Assembly (NCBI RefSeq): GCF_022201045.2
Contig: NC_068557.1
Coordinates: 7,874,001-7,938,000, forward strand
DNA from: Citrus sinensis
Taxonomy: Eukaryota; Streptophyta; Magnoliopsida; Sapindales; Rutaceae
Length of the DNA: 64,000 nucleotides
Reading direction: 5' to 3'
Shown here piece after piece: positions 49,359 through 62,076 of the stretch. How positions within the stretch are numbered: position 1 is the first letter of the stretch; every line of letters starts with the position of its first letter. Made by a program: the position numbers and the translations under genes. The notes below the pieces were generated by a model, which worked only from the letters and a program-made list of their open reading frames with translations, did not search any database and had not been told where the DNA came from.

Positions 49359-52300
49359 AGCTAGGAGTTGAAAGGATATAATGGGGACTGTGTTATATGA
49401 TTGGGTCCATACCCTTATTCGCCATTAGCCAAATTAATGTGCCTTTATTGGGTTTTGCGAAAATTGTTTGAGAGAAAGAGTGGTCATGAAGCAAAAGCAA
49501 AAGTGGAAGCAATTATTCAAGCAAGGAAAGTGAAAGTGAAAGCGACAAAAGTTGTGGGACACGTGGCTCCATGGCTAGGCTTTGATCTTAAGTATAAGGA
49601 TTATTGTCGAGGGGGAAGCTGCAGATAAACTAAAGTTGGCAGGAAGGTAAAGAGTTTGTGGAATTATAAAGAGTTTATGTTCTTATTACTGTAAAAAATC
49701 TCTATATAAAATTGAGTAGTGGAGGAGGGAAGAGCTGCCTTTAACTTTTAAGATTTTAGTTTCGATTTAAGGAATTTTTCACAGCCACACTGATATTATT
49801 TAGATGCCATAAAAAAGTTACTTATGGTGGGGAAGGTTTCCTTAGTGCTGAGGAGAAACTAGTCCCATACATGCCCTAAATTATATGATATTTCTTGGTT
49901 GTTTGGATATATTGGTCCTTAAAAATTTTTGAGGGGTCCCCTCATTTGTCATTTCTTATTCATAATTTTTTTTAAAGCGAAATTCCTTTTAAATTATTGT
50001 GACAATTTCTTTCTCAAAATATCCCATCTACTTGTGTGTATTAATTTGGTTGGATGCATTGATTTGTAAATATTATACTAGATGTGTTTCTAGATAATTT
50101 TTTTTTAATCTCTACATATCATCAACAATCTTACAACATATATACATACTATATATCAAAAATTACTTCTCAGTAAACATCTTTAATTTAATGCAAATAA
50201 TTAGGCCGCTATTGCACACGAAAAAGCCATGCATAATGGTATTTAATTTGTTCATTTTATTAAATTATTGAACTGAGATCCAATAAGAGTTTCATCTGCA
50301 GGGAGAACCGTTGATTAAAGAAAGAGCAAAACCAAACCCACTACCAAACGCATCACAAGAAGTGCTTCTGCAACTTTAGCTTTATGTTTGTTTGTTTTGT
50401 AAAATGACAAAAATAAGCAGAAGCGGCTTCTTGACAGCAACTTTTTGTTAGCTCAGTCGGAACTATACTTGCCTGTACCAAATAACAACGATGAGAAAGC
50501 TGGTCCCAGCAGCCAGTTGTTAAATTTTCCTTCTTCTCTTTCTTTTGCTTAATGGAGTTGTGTTCAGTCTTCAATACAAACGGCTCCTAAAAGCTACCTA
50601 CTATTTCCATTAATCCGTGGCTTTTTCAATTCTCAAAAGAATTTGAATACTGCTTTCATCATTTTTTTTTAAAATTTAATTTATTGATTCATCAACTATA
50701 AAAATTCTTTTGACTCTTGCCTCTGTTACGCATCTGCTTTTTCAATACTTAGCCTCTAAGGATATGCAGATATTTTTGTTCGTGCACATATCGTTTTTTA
50801 CCTTTCAACATTTGCTGCCATTAATTTATTCACATTTCGTTTGTCATCATTCTGATATTCGAATCTGGCCTCCCCTTACTCGTTGCTTCCTCCTCCCCAA
50901 AGCGAAACATACATCTTCTCCTCATAACTATTATTATATTGCAAATATATTTGACTCTTTAGAGAGGTTTCTATGCTCATTAATTAATTAATCTTCCCTG
51001 ATGATCAAAATCGAATCAATGCACCTAAATTGAAATCAAATTTCCATAGAGTTGTATGAAGAGAAGATTTCATGGCGGTTCGAGAATAGATTGTGGATGG
51101 AATTTAAGAAATGAGAGAGTATACATTTAAAATGCCCAAAATATTTTTATATAGAAGTTATGGATTGATCTCATTTTACATGTAATTTAATCGAGTTAAT
51201 TATTCCTTCTCTATTCACTTTTACATACATAAAATTAGGAAGGGATCCAAGGCTGGCCCGGCTAGTCATATAAAAGTAGTGCTATATATACAAATATATG
51301 TTCCAAAATTTTCATCTTAAATGAGGTGTATGATAAACTCATAGATCATCACAATTGTAGAATATAATAAATCATTTTAAAGATTACTACAAATCATTTA
51401 CAGTCTAGTGACTGTTAGTTACATTATATAGAATTAATATATGTTACTTTATTTAAAATGAACTATTCTAGATAAATTTTAAGATATATAGCATTATTAA
51501 TTGTCCGATTAATCCCCCTACATATTCATACCTTATCTAGTAATAAAATTAAATAACAGAAATTTATCACTGCATGCATTAGTCTTAAATTATCTAACTA
51601 GTTCTCTCAATTTTACCAACTCTACATCTCAAGATGCATCTCTTGTAACTATTTACGCATATGTTCAAATATCGGCTCTATTGGTCATTTTACAAAACTA
51701 AAGTAATTCACTTTTATTATTATTAATCATACATTCCCCCATGAATTACAAATATGATTGAAAGAAAAAGAATTGGGTGACTCAAACGTATCAAAAGACC
51801 ATCTTCTTCTTAACTATATATCAACTTGACAACTTTCACATGATCAAAATTAACCCAAGTTCATTATAATATCCTATTATATATAGCAAAAAAAAAATAA
51901 CTTTTGGTCAACTAATAGTGAAGCAGGAACTCTGTTGTCAGCAAGCATGAACTAGTTAATTAGATGTAAAACGTTTCTAAAAACAACGGCTAGCTCTCAA
52001 TCTCATCTCGTGCAACTTGCATTGGCTCTTATATGAATTATAAAGTCAAAAGGGCAAAATTAATTAGTCACATTCTTTTTAATTTCTATGAACCAAATAA
52101 AGGTCGCAATTCCCGCACGCAGTATATCGTATGCTGCTTTTTAGTTGTCATACATAATTTCTAAAGAAGAGAAGAATTTTACGTCATTTCTTTTTTTGAA
52201 AAGTTGTGAAAAGTTTTATAAAACGATCGAGCATTGAAACTTTTAGCATGCATGTTCAAGCATGAGCAATATTAATAATAAAAGTTTCATGAATTTGCCT

Positions 52301-52789
52301 CTATTCTTCCATTTCAGGCCAGGTCGTTCCTTTCTTGTAAGTGCTGTAGATCTGTGGCCAGTAATCGATTTGAGTGTTAAAATGATCTATATTTGCTGTA
52401 TTAGAGTGGTTAGGTTATTATATACAACTACAATGAGAGTAGCCAATACATACATATATTGATGATATACATTGGACTTGAAATCTTCAAACTCATTAAA
52501 CGTAACGTTAATAGCAACACTTAATGTGGAACATTAATTAAATTCGAAACCTTCAAAATAATTACAATTCGTCGATCCTAATAATAATTATATTATTGTG
52601 TAGAATGGATGTTGATTAATTTGAGCCCCAGAATAGACTGGATCTTCCTTCAAATAATCTTCGAAAAAATCTTCACATAATAAGCCAACACACAGTAACA
52701 TGTTAAATTGCAATTATAGTTAAATTTGTATAATCAAAGATAAAGCAGCCTTGAAATAAACCAACACTGCAAGTCTGTGACCATTAACT
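49359..52789. other. Gene desert, left part
   Basis: AT-rich with no supported gene. Short ORFs, for example 49401-49628 and 50710-50991, have no recognisable domain. Possible diverged relatives of the repeats further right occur near 51780-52260. Confidence 0.5.
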
Positions 52790-52805
52790 TATTGGAAACG
52801 ATAAG

Positions 52806-52936
52806 CCCCTACGGACGTGGTCGGATTGGTTGTAGTGTCGTTGTAACCTCTGCCAAAAACTCAGGTTTTATTCTTGGGGTGGTAAGGGAGTAAAAATTGT
52901 ATTTGGACTTACCCCCTTACCTTAAAAAAAAAAAAA
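52806..52936 (+). mobile_element. tRNA-type SINE with 15-bp target duplication
   Basis: A 131-bp sequence ending in an A tail (52924-52936), flanked by identical 15-bp repeats ATTGGAAACGATAAG at 52791-52805 and 52937-52951. Near the start TGGTCGGATTGG resembles a polymerase III A box, and GGTTTTATTCT about 45 bases on resembles a B box. The tail, precise duplication and box-like motifs indicate a tRNA-derived SINE; the family name is not known. Confidence 0.82.
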
Positions 52937-54040
52937 ATTGGAAACGATAAGGGATTTTGATCAAATCGATTATTTTCCGTCCCTGTGCATTGCCCATGGA
53001 TATACAAATATCTAAGGGAAAAGCAGTTATTTGGTGCCCACATACTTTCTTTCATTGATGTATCGACTTGTCAACTTTTACATAAACTTTATATAGAAAC
53101 ATAAAAAGGACGTACGTCTTTTACTTTTGCTTAACTAATAATGGAGCTTGGTCTATTGTATTTGCATGCATGCGTAAACTAAAAACGTCTGTAATTACAA
53201 GGTCCACAAAGGCACACAATTAATTGGGCATGCACGTTTTTTTTTTTTATGAGTTTTGTAAACTTAAGCTTTATAGTTGCCACGCCCTGCAACAGTATAT
53301 ACATGGAAAAGGGTTCAATTTAAATATCTCTTTAAGAAAAGAGAATTGCAAAAGTGATAGGAAAATTTGGCATCGCATACGCACATGCATGAGCATTAGG
53401 GCTGTAAAGCTAGCTATGTAATTGCATTCGATCGTGGAGATTTTGTACACATTCATAGAATCACCATATCTTATCAATCAACTCGAGCTGTTAAAATCTG
53501 TATTGGCCTTTACTAAGATATTATTAAAAGTAAACTTGATCATATCAAAAAGCAAAAGAAGAAATCGGAAACAATTTGAGTGCGAATGAATGGCATGCAC
53601 CATCGCGTGATTTGATTTCAACTAGCAATATAATAACTATACTAGATGATTTTTCATTTTCCTAAGTGGAAGTGCGAGGAGATTCTTTTGTTGAACGTAA
53701 TTAAAATATTGAAGAAATTAAAGAATCAAGTTGTTTGTTGTTTGAAGTCATTGGCCAACTAAAATATTAGTCTTGTTGTCCCAACTACTCACTTTAATTC
53801 ACTATTTACATAATTGATTATGTTAGTCAAATTATTCACACCTGAGTCATGTTGCATATGCTTTTGTATATTTGAAAATAGAAAAATTTCATGGATGGAA
53901 AAACCTAGAATTTAATTAACCCAGAAGTTAACTGATTGGTAATTGAATTATGTGAATCAATTTAACCAGTTAGAAACAGACTCGTTTGATTGTTCATCAT
54001 CATATGCCAAAATAATTAAGTTGACCCAACTCTTTTTTTT

Positions 54041-54060
54041 GGGAGGGGGGGGGGGGGGGG
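54041..54060. repeat. G-rich homopolymer
   Basis: GGGA followed by G16 (54045-54060), preceded by a T run. It lies in block A1; the matching place in A2 (near 57815-57830) is an A run instead. Confidence 0.85.
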
Positions 54061-54424
54061 AACTCTCCAAATTTGATATGAGCAAACTGTGAAAATAATG
54101 TGTATGATTGTGTTTTAACTGGTCAGTTATCTCAACTTGCATCATGTACATTAAATAAAATTTGGTAGTTATTATAAATATTTATTCCCTCTTTCTTATT
54201 TTAGTAGTTTCATTAATATTAGTTAAAATAGGGTAAATGCTTGTTTAATTCTTGTATTTTAATTCAAGTATCTATTTAGTTCCTATAATTAAAAAATTAT
54301 CTCAAGATACCCCTGATGTTAAAAGTATTATATTCTTATTTTTTTTTATTTCCTTTTACAATAATACCATTGCAACAATATTCTTGGGTTTTATGTTAAT
54401 AAAAAGAAAAAAAAATTTATCAAA

Positions 54425-54841
54425 GGAAAATTATCATTCATATACCTTATATTTGCTCTGTTATCAAAAATACTACAACACTTTGAGGGTGTATCAATCG
54501 CCCACCCTTAGTTGACAAAATGTATCAGCCGACCACTAAACCGTTAGTTGTCCTTTGAAAGTTAACGGAGTTACAGTGAATTGACGATTTTACCCTTGAA
54601 AATTATCACTTGTATACCCTTAAATTCTCTTTTTATCACTTGTATGCTCTTAAATTATCACTTGTATCATATGAAAAGACCAAATTACCCTTCTGACATC
54701 ATCATACTTAAACGGCAACTAACGGTTTGGTGGTCAGCTGATACATTTTATCAACTTAGGGTGGACAATTGATATACCCTCAAAGTGTTGTAGTATTTTT
54801 GATAATGGAGTAAACTAAGGGTATACAAATGATATTTTTCC
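54425..54841. mobile_element. MULE-type foldback MITE
   Basis: A 417-bp element whose two arms (about 130 bp each) are near-perfect inverted copies, both containing ATCAAAAATACTACAACAC. The ends are GGAAAATTATCATT and, inward from the right, GGAAAAATATCATT. It is flanked by an exact 9-bp target duplication TTTATCAAA (54416-54424, 54842-54850). Block A2 has the empty site near 58215-58225. Nine-bp duplications and long TIRs point to the Mutator superfamily. Confidence 0.85.
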
Positions 54842-55151
54842 TTTATCAAATTAACATTAAAAGTAACACAAAAATTTACACCAACTTTTATATTATTATT
54901 TTAATTTTAGAATTAATTTGTTAAATTATTTTTTTATAAAATGATCATTAGTAAGATTGTTGTAAGGATATTAAACATTACCTTAAGTTGACTAATATTA
55001 ATTCACTTATAGTTATTAGTAAGATTATTGCACACGTAAAAAAATAATTGTTCTTTTGCACATATATTTATTGGTTAATTTAATAATAAATAATCATTGA
55101 TTAATTTACTAACTAATTTTTTTATAGATAAATTAATTAATGTCGAAAATA

Positions 55152-56460
55152 TCTATATACCTATATAAAGTTGGGACTTGAGGAAGTGATGTGGCATCAC
55201 CATTTCTCATCATCTCATATTCTCTATTATCTAATAAATTGGTTGAAATTAAAAAATAATTACATTACAAAATATTAAAATAGAAAATAATTATTAGATT
55301 ATAAATGATTATATGTCTCTTCCTCTTTCTATTTAAATTCAATAATATGTAACCGTTAATAATAATTAATTATAAGTCTTCAAACATTAATTTATTTTAT
55401 TATGCCAACAATTAAACTTTAGTGGCTTAAATATATCAATTAATTAATATAGGAAGGAATGTTCCTTCATCTTCCCTCAATAATGCCATTAGGGTCTAAT
55501 TTTAATGCTATAATCTCATATTTAATTATGCAATCTTTTGTTTAGTGCCTTTTGGCTTCTTCAAACTCTATAAATATTAAGTAGTTAAGATTTGTGACAT
55601 TATTATTTCTCATCTTTTTATATTCTCTATAATATAATATATTGGTTGAGATTAAAAAATAATTACATTACAAAATATTAAAAATAGAAAATAATTAGTA
55701 GATTATAAAAGATTATATGTCTCTTCTTCTTTCTATTTAAATTCAACAATATGTAACCATTAATAATAAATTAATTATAGTTTTGAAACATTCATTTATT
55801 TTATTAAGCCAACAACTAAACTTAAGTGGTTTAAAATACATCAACTAATTAATATAGGAAGGACGATTCTTTCATCTTCCCTCACCAATACCACTAGAAC
55901 CTAATTTTAATGTCATAATTTCATATTTAATTATGCAACCTTTTATTTAGTGTCTTTTGGCTTCTTCAAACTATATAAATATTAAGTATTTAAGATTTAT
56001 TATGTTTGAGTTTTTTTTTTATTATTTAACCAACATCCTTTATAGAAATGTTATTGTGTTTTTATTTTTTGACTTATTTACATTTTTTGTATTGTGTACT
56101 TCATGGAGTATTCTTTTTTTTCATGAGTTAAACAATGATAAAGATAGTTGGATGATAAGGGTTAGGCTTTGTAAAATGTGAGAGTCTGTTAATATCAAGA
56201 AGAATGGAGAGTTGATTAGTGTGAACATATTTTTTATTGATGAAAAGGTTGTGTACACTTAACTATACACATTAATATATTTTTTTAAAGTTAACAAAAA
56301 AATAATTAACTTTTATAAATAACATTAGTTTTATAAGGTTGAGTCATCTTTAAAAAAAAATCAATTTATATTTTTTATCAGTTTTATCAAGTATAAAGTA
56401 ATAAAAAATAATACTAAATTTTTTTTTTAAAGCCGCACTAAGTGCGGTTCTATTTCCTAG
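55152..56460 (+). mobile_element. Non-autonomous Helitron
   Basis: Starts TCTATATACC and ends CTAG, inserted between A (55151) and T (56461), the standard Helitron target. Eleven to twelve bases before the end is a GC-rich hairpin (CCGCAC-TAA-GTGCGG, 56433-56447). No Rep/helicase frame, so it is non-autonomous. It holds a two-copy internal repeat with a period of about 403 bp (55201 to about 56000). Confidence 0.85.
55201..56000. repeat. 403-bp tandem repeat inside the Helitron
   Basis: Two copies, about 55201-55603 and 55604-56000, alignable along their whole length; shared motifs include ATTACATTACAAAATATTAAAA and AATTATGCAA. Moderately diverged. Confidence 0.75.
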
Positions 56461-57166
56461 TTGTTGAATAAAAGGAAAGAAAAAGTAAGAGTAAGAATAT
56501 AATATATTTAATTGCAGCGATATTTTAAGGCACGTACTTTTTAAATTATAGGGATTATATGGACTTTAGGGTGTAAATGAATGTTTACCCGTTAAAATGC
56601 TTAGCCAGAAAAATCGATAGAGAAAGTGAGGGAGTAAATCAATAGAGACAAGAAAAGCTTTGGGTCCCTTTTTTAATATATTGTTAAGGATTAAGTGGCA
56701 ATATTCCCTAGTTACAGCCAACACTTGAAGATAAAAATACAAATGAACAAGAGAAAATGCTAAGCAACTTGTCCCGTAATTCATGTGCTCTTAAATCTTA
56801 ATAATTTTGCTCTTGCATGCATGTACCCAATAACTTTCGCATTCAGTAATTGTATGAACTTTATAAAATGTGAACTAGGATGTCCAATTCTCCCAAATCA
56901 CGCCCTCCAAAAAACAAAAATGAAGATATTAAATCTAGAAAAATAGAAACTTAATTAGTATCATTAGTTTGTGTTGTAATCAACTAAGATTAATCTCACG
57001 ACCATTATATTTTTTAAACGAGAATTATCGATCACAAGTGCATTTGAAAGAGCAATTAATTTCTAGGTACATAGAGTTTTGATATAATAGTTCTTATTAT
57101 GATGGAGATTTAACTTTTATTTAAATAGTAATGGAGATCTGCTGTCCGCCTGCATGTATTCAAAAG

Positions 57167-58873
57167 TAAAGCTAGCTATGTAATTGCATTCGACCGTGGA
57201 GATTTTGTACAGATTCATAGAATCACCATATATATATTGTCAATCAATTCGAGTTGTTAAAATATGTTTTGGCCTTTAACTAAGATATTATTAAAAGTAA
57301 AATTGATCATGTCAAAAAGTAAAAGAAGAAATCGGAAACAATTTGAGAGCGAACACATGGCATGCACCATCGTGTGATTTAATTTCAAATAGGAATCTAA
57401 CAACTATACCAGATGATTTCTCATTTTCTTAAGTGGAAGTGCGAGGAGATTCTTTTGCTGAAAGTAATTAATTAACATGATTATTCATGGCAAACATATT
57501 GAAGAAATTAAAGAATCAAGTTGTCTGTTGTTTGAAGTCTTTGGCCGGCTAAAATATTAGTTCTTTTTGTCCCAACTACTCACTTTAATTCACTATTTAC
57601 ACAATTAATTACGTTAATCAAATTATTCATACTTGAGTCGTGTTGCATATGCTTTTGTATATTTGGAAAATAGGATAATTTATGGATCGACAAACATAGA
57701 AGTTGATAGGTAATTTAATTATGTAAATCAATTTAATCAGTTCGAAACAGTCTCGTTTGATTGATCATCATCATCATATACCAAATAATTAAGTTGACAT
57801 GAATCTTTTGTAAATTAAAAAAAAAAAAAAAGGAAAAACAATACTCTCTAAATCTGATATGAGCAAGATTCAAGTCGTGAAAATAATATGTACGATTCTT
57901 TCTTAACTAATCATTTATCTATCTCAACATGCATCATATACATTAAATAAAATTTGGTAGTTATTATAAATCTCTATTCCTTTGTTCTTATTTAGCACTT
58001 TCATTATTATCGGTTAAAATAGGAAAATACTCGTTTAATCCATATATTTTATATTTTAAATTAAGTATTTGTTTAGTCCTTATATTTAAAAAAATATCTC
58101 AAGATACCCTTATTGTTAGATATGTTAAACTTCTACCCTTATTTTATATTTTCTTTTATAGTAATACCAGTGCAATAATATTCTTGAGTTTTATGTTAAT
58201 TAAAAAAATGATAATCTATCAAATAACCTTTAAAAGTAACATAAAAATATACACAAATTTTATATCATTATTTTACTTTTAGGATTAATTTATTAAATTA
58301 ATTTTTAATAAAATAATAATTATTAAAACAAACATAAAAAACACCAATTAAAAAACAATACCAAACGCACCCTTAGGGTCCCTTTTTTAATATATTGTTA
58401 AGGAGTACAGGGCAATAATTCCTAGTCACAGCTAACTCTTGAAGATAAAAATACAAATGAAGAAGAGAAAAATGCAAGTAACTTGTCCCGTAATTCATGT
58501 GCTCTTAAGTCTTAATAATTTTACTCTCACATGCATGTATCCCATAACTTTCGGATTCAGTAATTGTATGAACTATAAACTATGAACTATGAACTAAGAC
58601 GTCCAATTGTCCCAAACCCCACCCCAGAGATAAAAAAAATTAAATTTTAGAAAAATAGAAACTTAATTAGTATCGTCAGTTTGTGTTGTAATCAATTAAA
58701 ATTAATCTCACAACCATTGTATTTTTAGCACAAGAATTATTGGTGGATAAGTGCACTTAATTTCCATGTACACATAGAGTTTTGATAAAATAGTTTTTAT
58801 TACAATGGAGATTAATTTAACTTCTATTTAACTAGTAATGGAAATCTGCTGTCTGCATGCATGCATTCAAAAG
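57167..58873. repeat. Tandem duplication, copy 2 (A2 + B2)
   Basis: Second copy of the local duplication without the MITE or the Helitron. A2 is 57167 to about 58330 and B2 is 58376-58873. Both A blocks start GTAAAGCTAGCTATG, and B1 ends where A2 begins, which marks the duplication junction near 57166. Confidence 0.78.
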
Positions 58874-59262
58874 ATTCGAAAACGATTGTATCCCTATGCA
58901 ACTTGACCATTAATTGTCAAAAAGAAAAAAAAAATGATGATGAAATAACTATTTATTTGCAAGAAAATGACATGACAGGCCTATTCATGTTGCTTTCAAG
59001 TTTCACTCTTCCGAAAAGTTAGCAGAGTTTTGAACAATCTGAATGTTTAGTCTTGTAATATATATATATACACCATCAAATCAAGGTGAAATCTGCTAGT
59101 TTATGTTAAATAATTTGAACAATTCCACGTAACTCACCTTTTTTGCTTTATGTTAGCTTTATATTGGTGGAATTGACGATTTAAGACTTTACTACAGTGT
59201 TAATTTGATACCCTGCCTAAATAAACTTATTAAATAATCTTCATAAAGTAGTAATTTTTGGT

Positions 59263-59293
<31 letters not shown>

Positions 59294-61900
59294 TACTAAC
59301 TGCTAAGCATGATCCTTAATTTGGTTACCCTAATCTATTGATAGGACAAAGTTTTAATATTTGAGCTCAGAACAGATCACATTTATTTTTAAGTACTTGA
59401 ATGAAAATGATTCTTTACTAATGCAAGAGACTCAAATGGAGGGAATAAAAATGATTTATCATCTAATCATTGCAAATATAATTAGATAATTAATTGACAG
59501 GCTAATGAACCGAGATTGAGTATGACCATTACTAATTTAAGGATAGTTAATCGGCTAGATATTGTAAGATGCATGTAAGCTGGCATTGACACTTTGACAC
59601 CATCCTCAAGAAAAGAATCAATATGTTTAATATATATATATATATATATAAGAGAAGAAGAAAGAAATTTAGTATAACAAATATATAGGTCATGGGATTC
59701 ATGTTATGGTGCCCAACATATGAGCACAACAATTCAAATACAAACCCAACACAACTACACAAGCATTGCCTATGTCTCAGGCAAGAGCCAGATGTAAAAA
59801 AATAAAAAATAAAAAAATTAAATAATAGTAGTTAGATTAACGCAATGATATCATAATATTCTTTTTAACTATTTACTCGCACAAAATGGAATTACTCCAT
59901 TAATAATTGGTTTGCTTAGGCAGAAATGAAGGAAGATGAGCACTCATCCAGCTATTCCCTTTGAAGGTATGGTTATGGAATAGAAAAGAAAGGCTAGATG
60001 TCTCATTTTAACTATCGTTTTGTGGCAACTGGCAACTTAATTTCTAATAGCTTCAGACATGAAACAAACAAAGAAAAGAAACTTAACTTTTGCCATACTT
60101 CATTCATAATCACATCAGCATTATTTTGATAATTCATTTACGTGCCCATGAATATATAAATAAGCAAAAACATTAAACAATGCAACTTGCCCCTATTTCA
60201 TGTGCTCTTTTTCACTCCTTTGCATCCTAGAAATTTCGCTTTCAGTATAGTGTAAGCTACATATAGGCCTTTATGAGGTTCTGACAAGAATCCAACGGAT
60301 GAAAGTGCATATAATTGGAGTACTCAATAGATTGAATGCGTATACATTTTTTGAGTACTCAATTGACTTTGTCATGTAATTTTTACTGAAAGTTTTTATA
60401 TCATCCTTTTACATTCCTAATTGTAACCTACAATCGATTGATGAAGTTGCATTATCTTGAAACTCCATTCAAGATTGTTTAGTAGTTAGGACACAATTCA
60501 TTTCTCTCCCTAATTTTCCCAGTGATGACTCATCCCAGAAACTAATTTTGGATGACAAGTTTATATAATTAAATGGGTCCTTATCCAAATGTGGCTACCC
60601 AACTTGTCCTAATTCAAGTTTAGCTTAATTAAGTGGCCATTATATACATCAATAATCATGCACCTTAAATAATTCATGAAAGAGGAGAAAAAAAATGATG
60701 AGATAGCACTAGAGTATTTTAGGTGTCCCTTTGTATGGCTCCTTCATTTTCTAGTACCATAATTCTAGCATATATGAAATAACTAAGCAGCTGTGGAAAA
60801 TAATATTTGAACAAATCAACAATTTTATAGTCCGTTTGGTAGAATTTTTGTAGAAATTGTTTTCATTTGCGAATTGCTTCCAATCGAAGGCAATAATACA
60901 CCATACTTTTCTTCCCCCCCCCCCCCCCCCCCCCCCCAACAACAAAAAAAACTTAATTTAATTTGTAGAAATTACATTTTTTAAATAAAATGTTAGCTAT
61001 CTAGAAAGCATAATTGAAAACATATTTTCTTTAACTAATTTTTTAAAATATTTTTGTCATGTCCTCAACACATTAGAAAAAGAAAAATGGCTTTTTAATT
61101 TTAAAATTGATAAAACCTTCAACCACCACGCAATTCAATTTAATTCAAAATGTTAATTTCGTCTTTAATATTATTATCCGGCGTTAATTTATTCATCAGC
61201 TTGAATTTTGGGTCAAATGGTTTCTTTTAGGCAAAAAATAATAATTGAATTAACTATTTTATTTATTACATTAGTAATAAATTCATAAACTGTAATAATT
61301 AATCATTTTTCTTAATGAGAAAATCAAGCCAAAAAAAAAAATCTCTAATTCAACCAAAGTCAGATATCATATAACATATAAAATATTATGCCACATGAAA
61401 AGTAAATATACTTACTTATAGACATAATACCATCCAAATCAATTCTTAAAGAGGGCAGCAGCCATTAAGCCACTCGATCTATTTGAACAAATCTTTCATA
61501 TTTCATTTTGTTTATTTATTTTCACATAATAAGACACACGCTCTTCGATCAGCCAGTTCATACTGTGATCCGTTGAAAAAACATTATTACATTTTCTCCC
61601 TCCGACCAGAAACAGTCCCCACTTCTTTTAAATAACCCAAAATCTATGGTTTTCAAGACATAATAAACACTTTCTCTGCTTTCGTTTTCTCATTTTGCTT
61701 GTCACATAAACGCGGGGGAGCGGTTGTTGGGTCCATTTGAATATACAGACAGGTACTTGTTTTCTTCCCCAATATTGCCTTTATTAATTAGGTCCTCCTT
61801 TCCACTCTTCTTCCAACAAATTAATATATTATTATTGTTTTTTAATTTCCATTAAAACACTTTTTAATAAAAAAATTAACCCTTAGCCCCATCACCTCCC
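58874..61900. other. Gene desert, right part
   Basis: No gene. (TA)n(CA)n at 59264-59294, TA at 59630-59650, a C24 run at 60914-60937. About 60165-60270 resembles the B block (GCAACTTG, TTCATGTGCTCTT), a diverged third copy. Confidence 0.55.
60914..60937. repeat. C24 homopolymer
   Basis: An unbroken run of 24 C. Exact length is uncertain because sequencing and assembly often miscount such runs. Confidence 0.85.
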
Positions 61901-61908
61901 CCAGCTCC

Positions 61909-61995
61909 CTATATATTTCTTGTCATTCTCCTACCTTGTTTTCTCACAAGGGTTTTCTTTTCTCTTCTGCGAGGTCATTTCAAAACCTCGCAGAA
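61909..61995 (+). promoter_or_regulatory. TATA box and leader hairpin of second DUF761 gene
   Basis: CTATATATTT at 61909-61918 predicts a start near 61942. The leader then holds a perfect 11-bp hairpin: TTCTGCGAGGT (61965-61975) pairs with ACCTCGCAGAA (61985-61995) around a 9-base loop. No ATG lies between the predicted start and the gene's ATG at 62077. Confidence 0.6.
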
Positions 61996-62076
61996 AAATA
62001 AGAAAACCCTAGCTTCATATTCCTGTAATAATAATAAAAAAAAAGAGAATATTATTGTTGTTGTTTTTTCCTAATA

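Larger units (their letters stand above)
53405..57165. repeat. Tandem duplication, copy 1 (A1 + B1)
   Basis: Contains block A1 (53405 to about 54975, interrupted by the MITE at 54425) and block B1 (56662-57165). A1 matches A2 (57167 to about 58330); B1 matches B2 (58376-58873). Between A1 and B1 lies a Helitron. No coding frame is shared between copies. Copy 1 is longer mainly because of later insertions. Confidence 0.78.
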
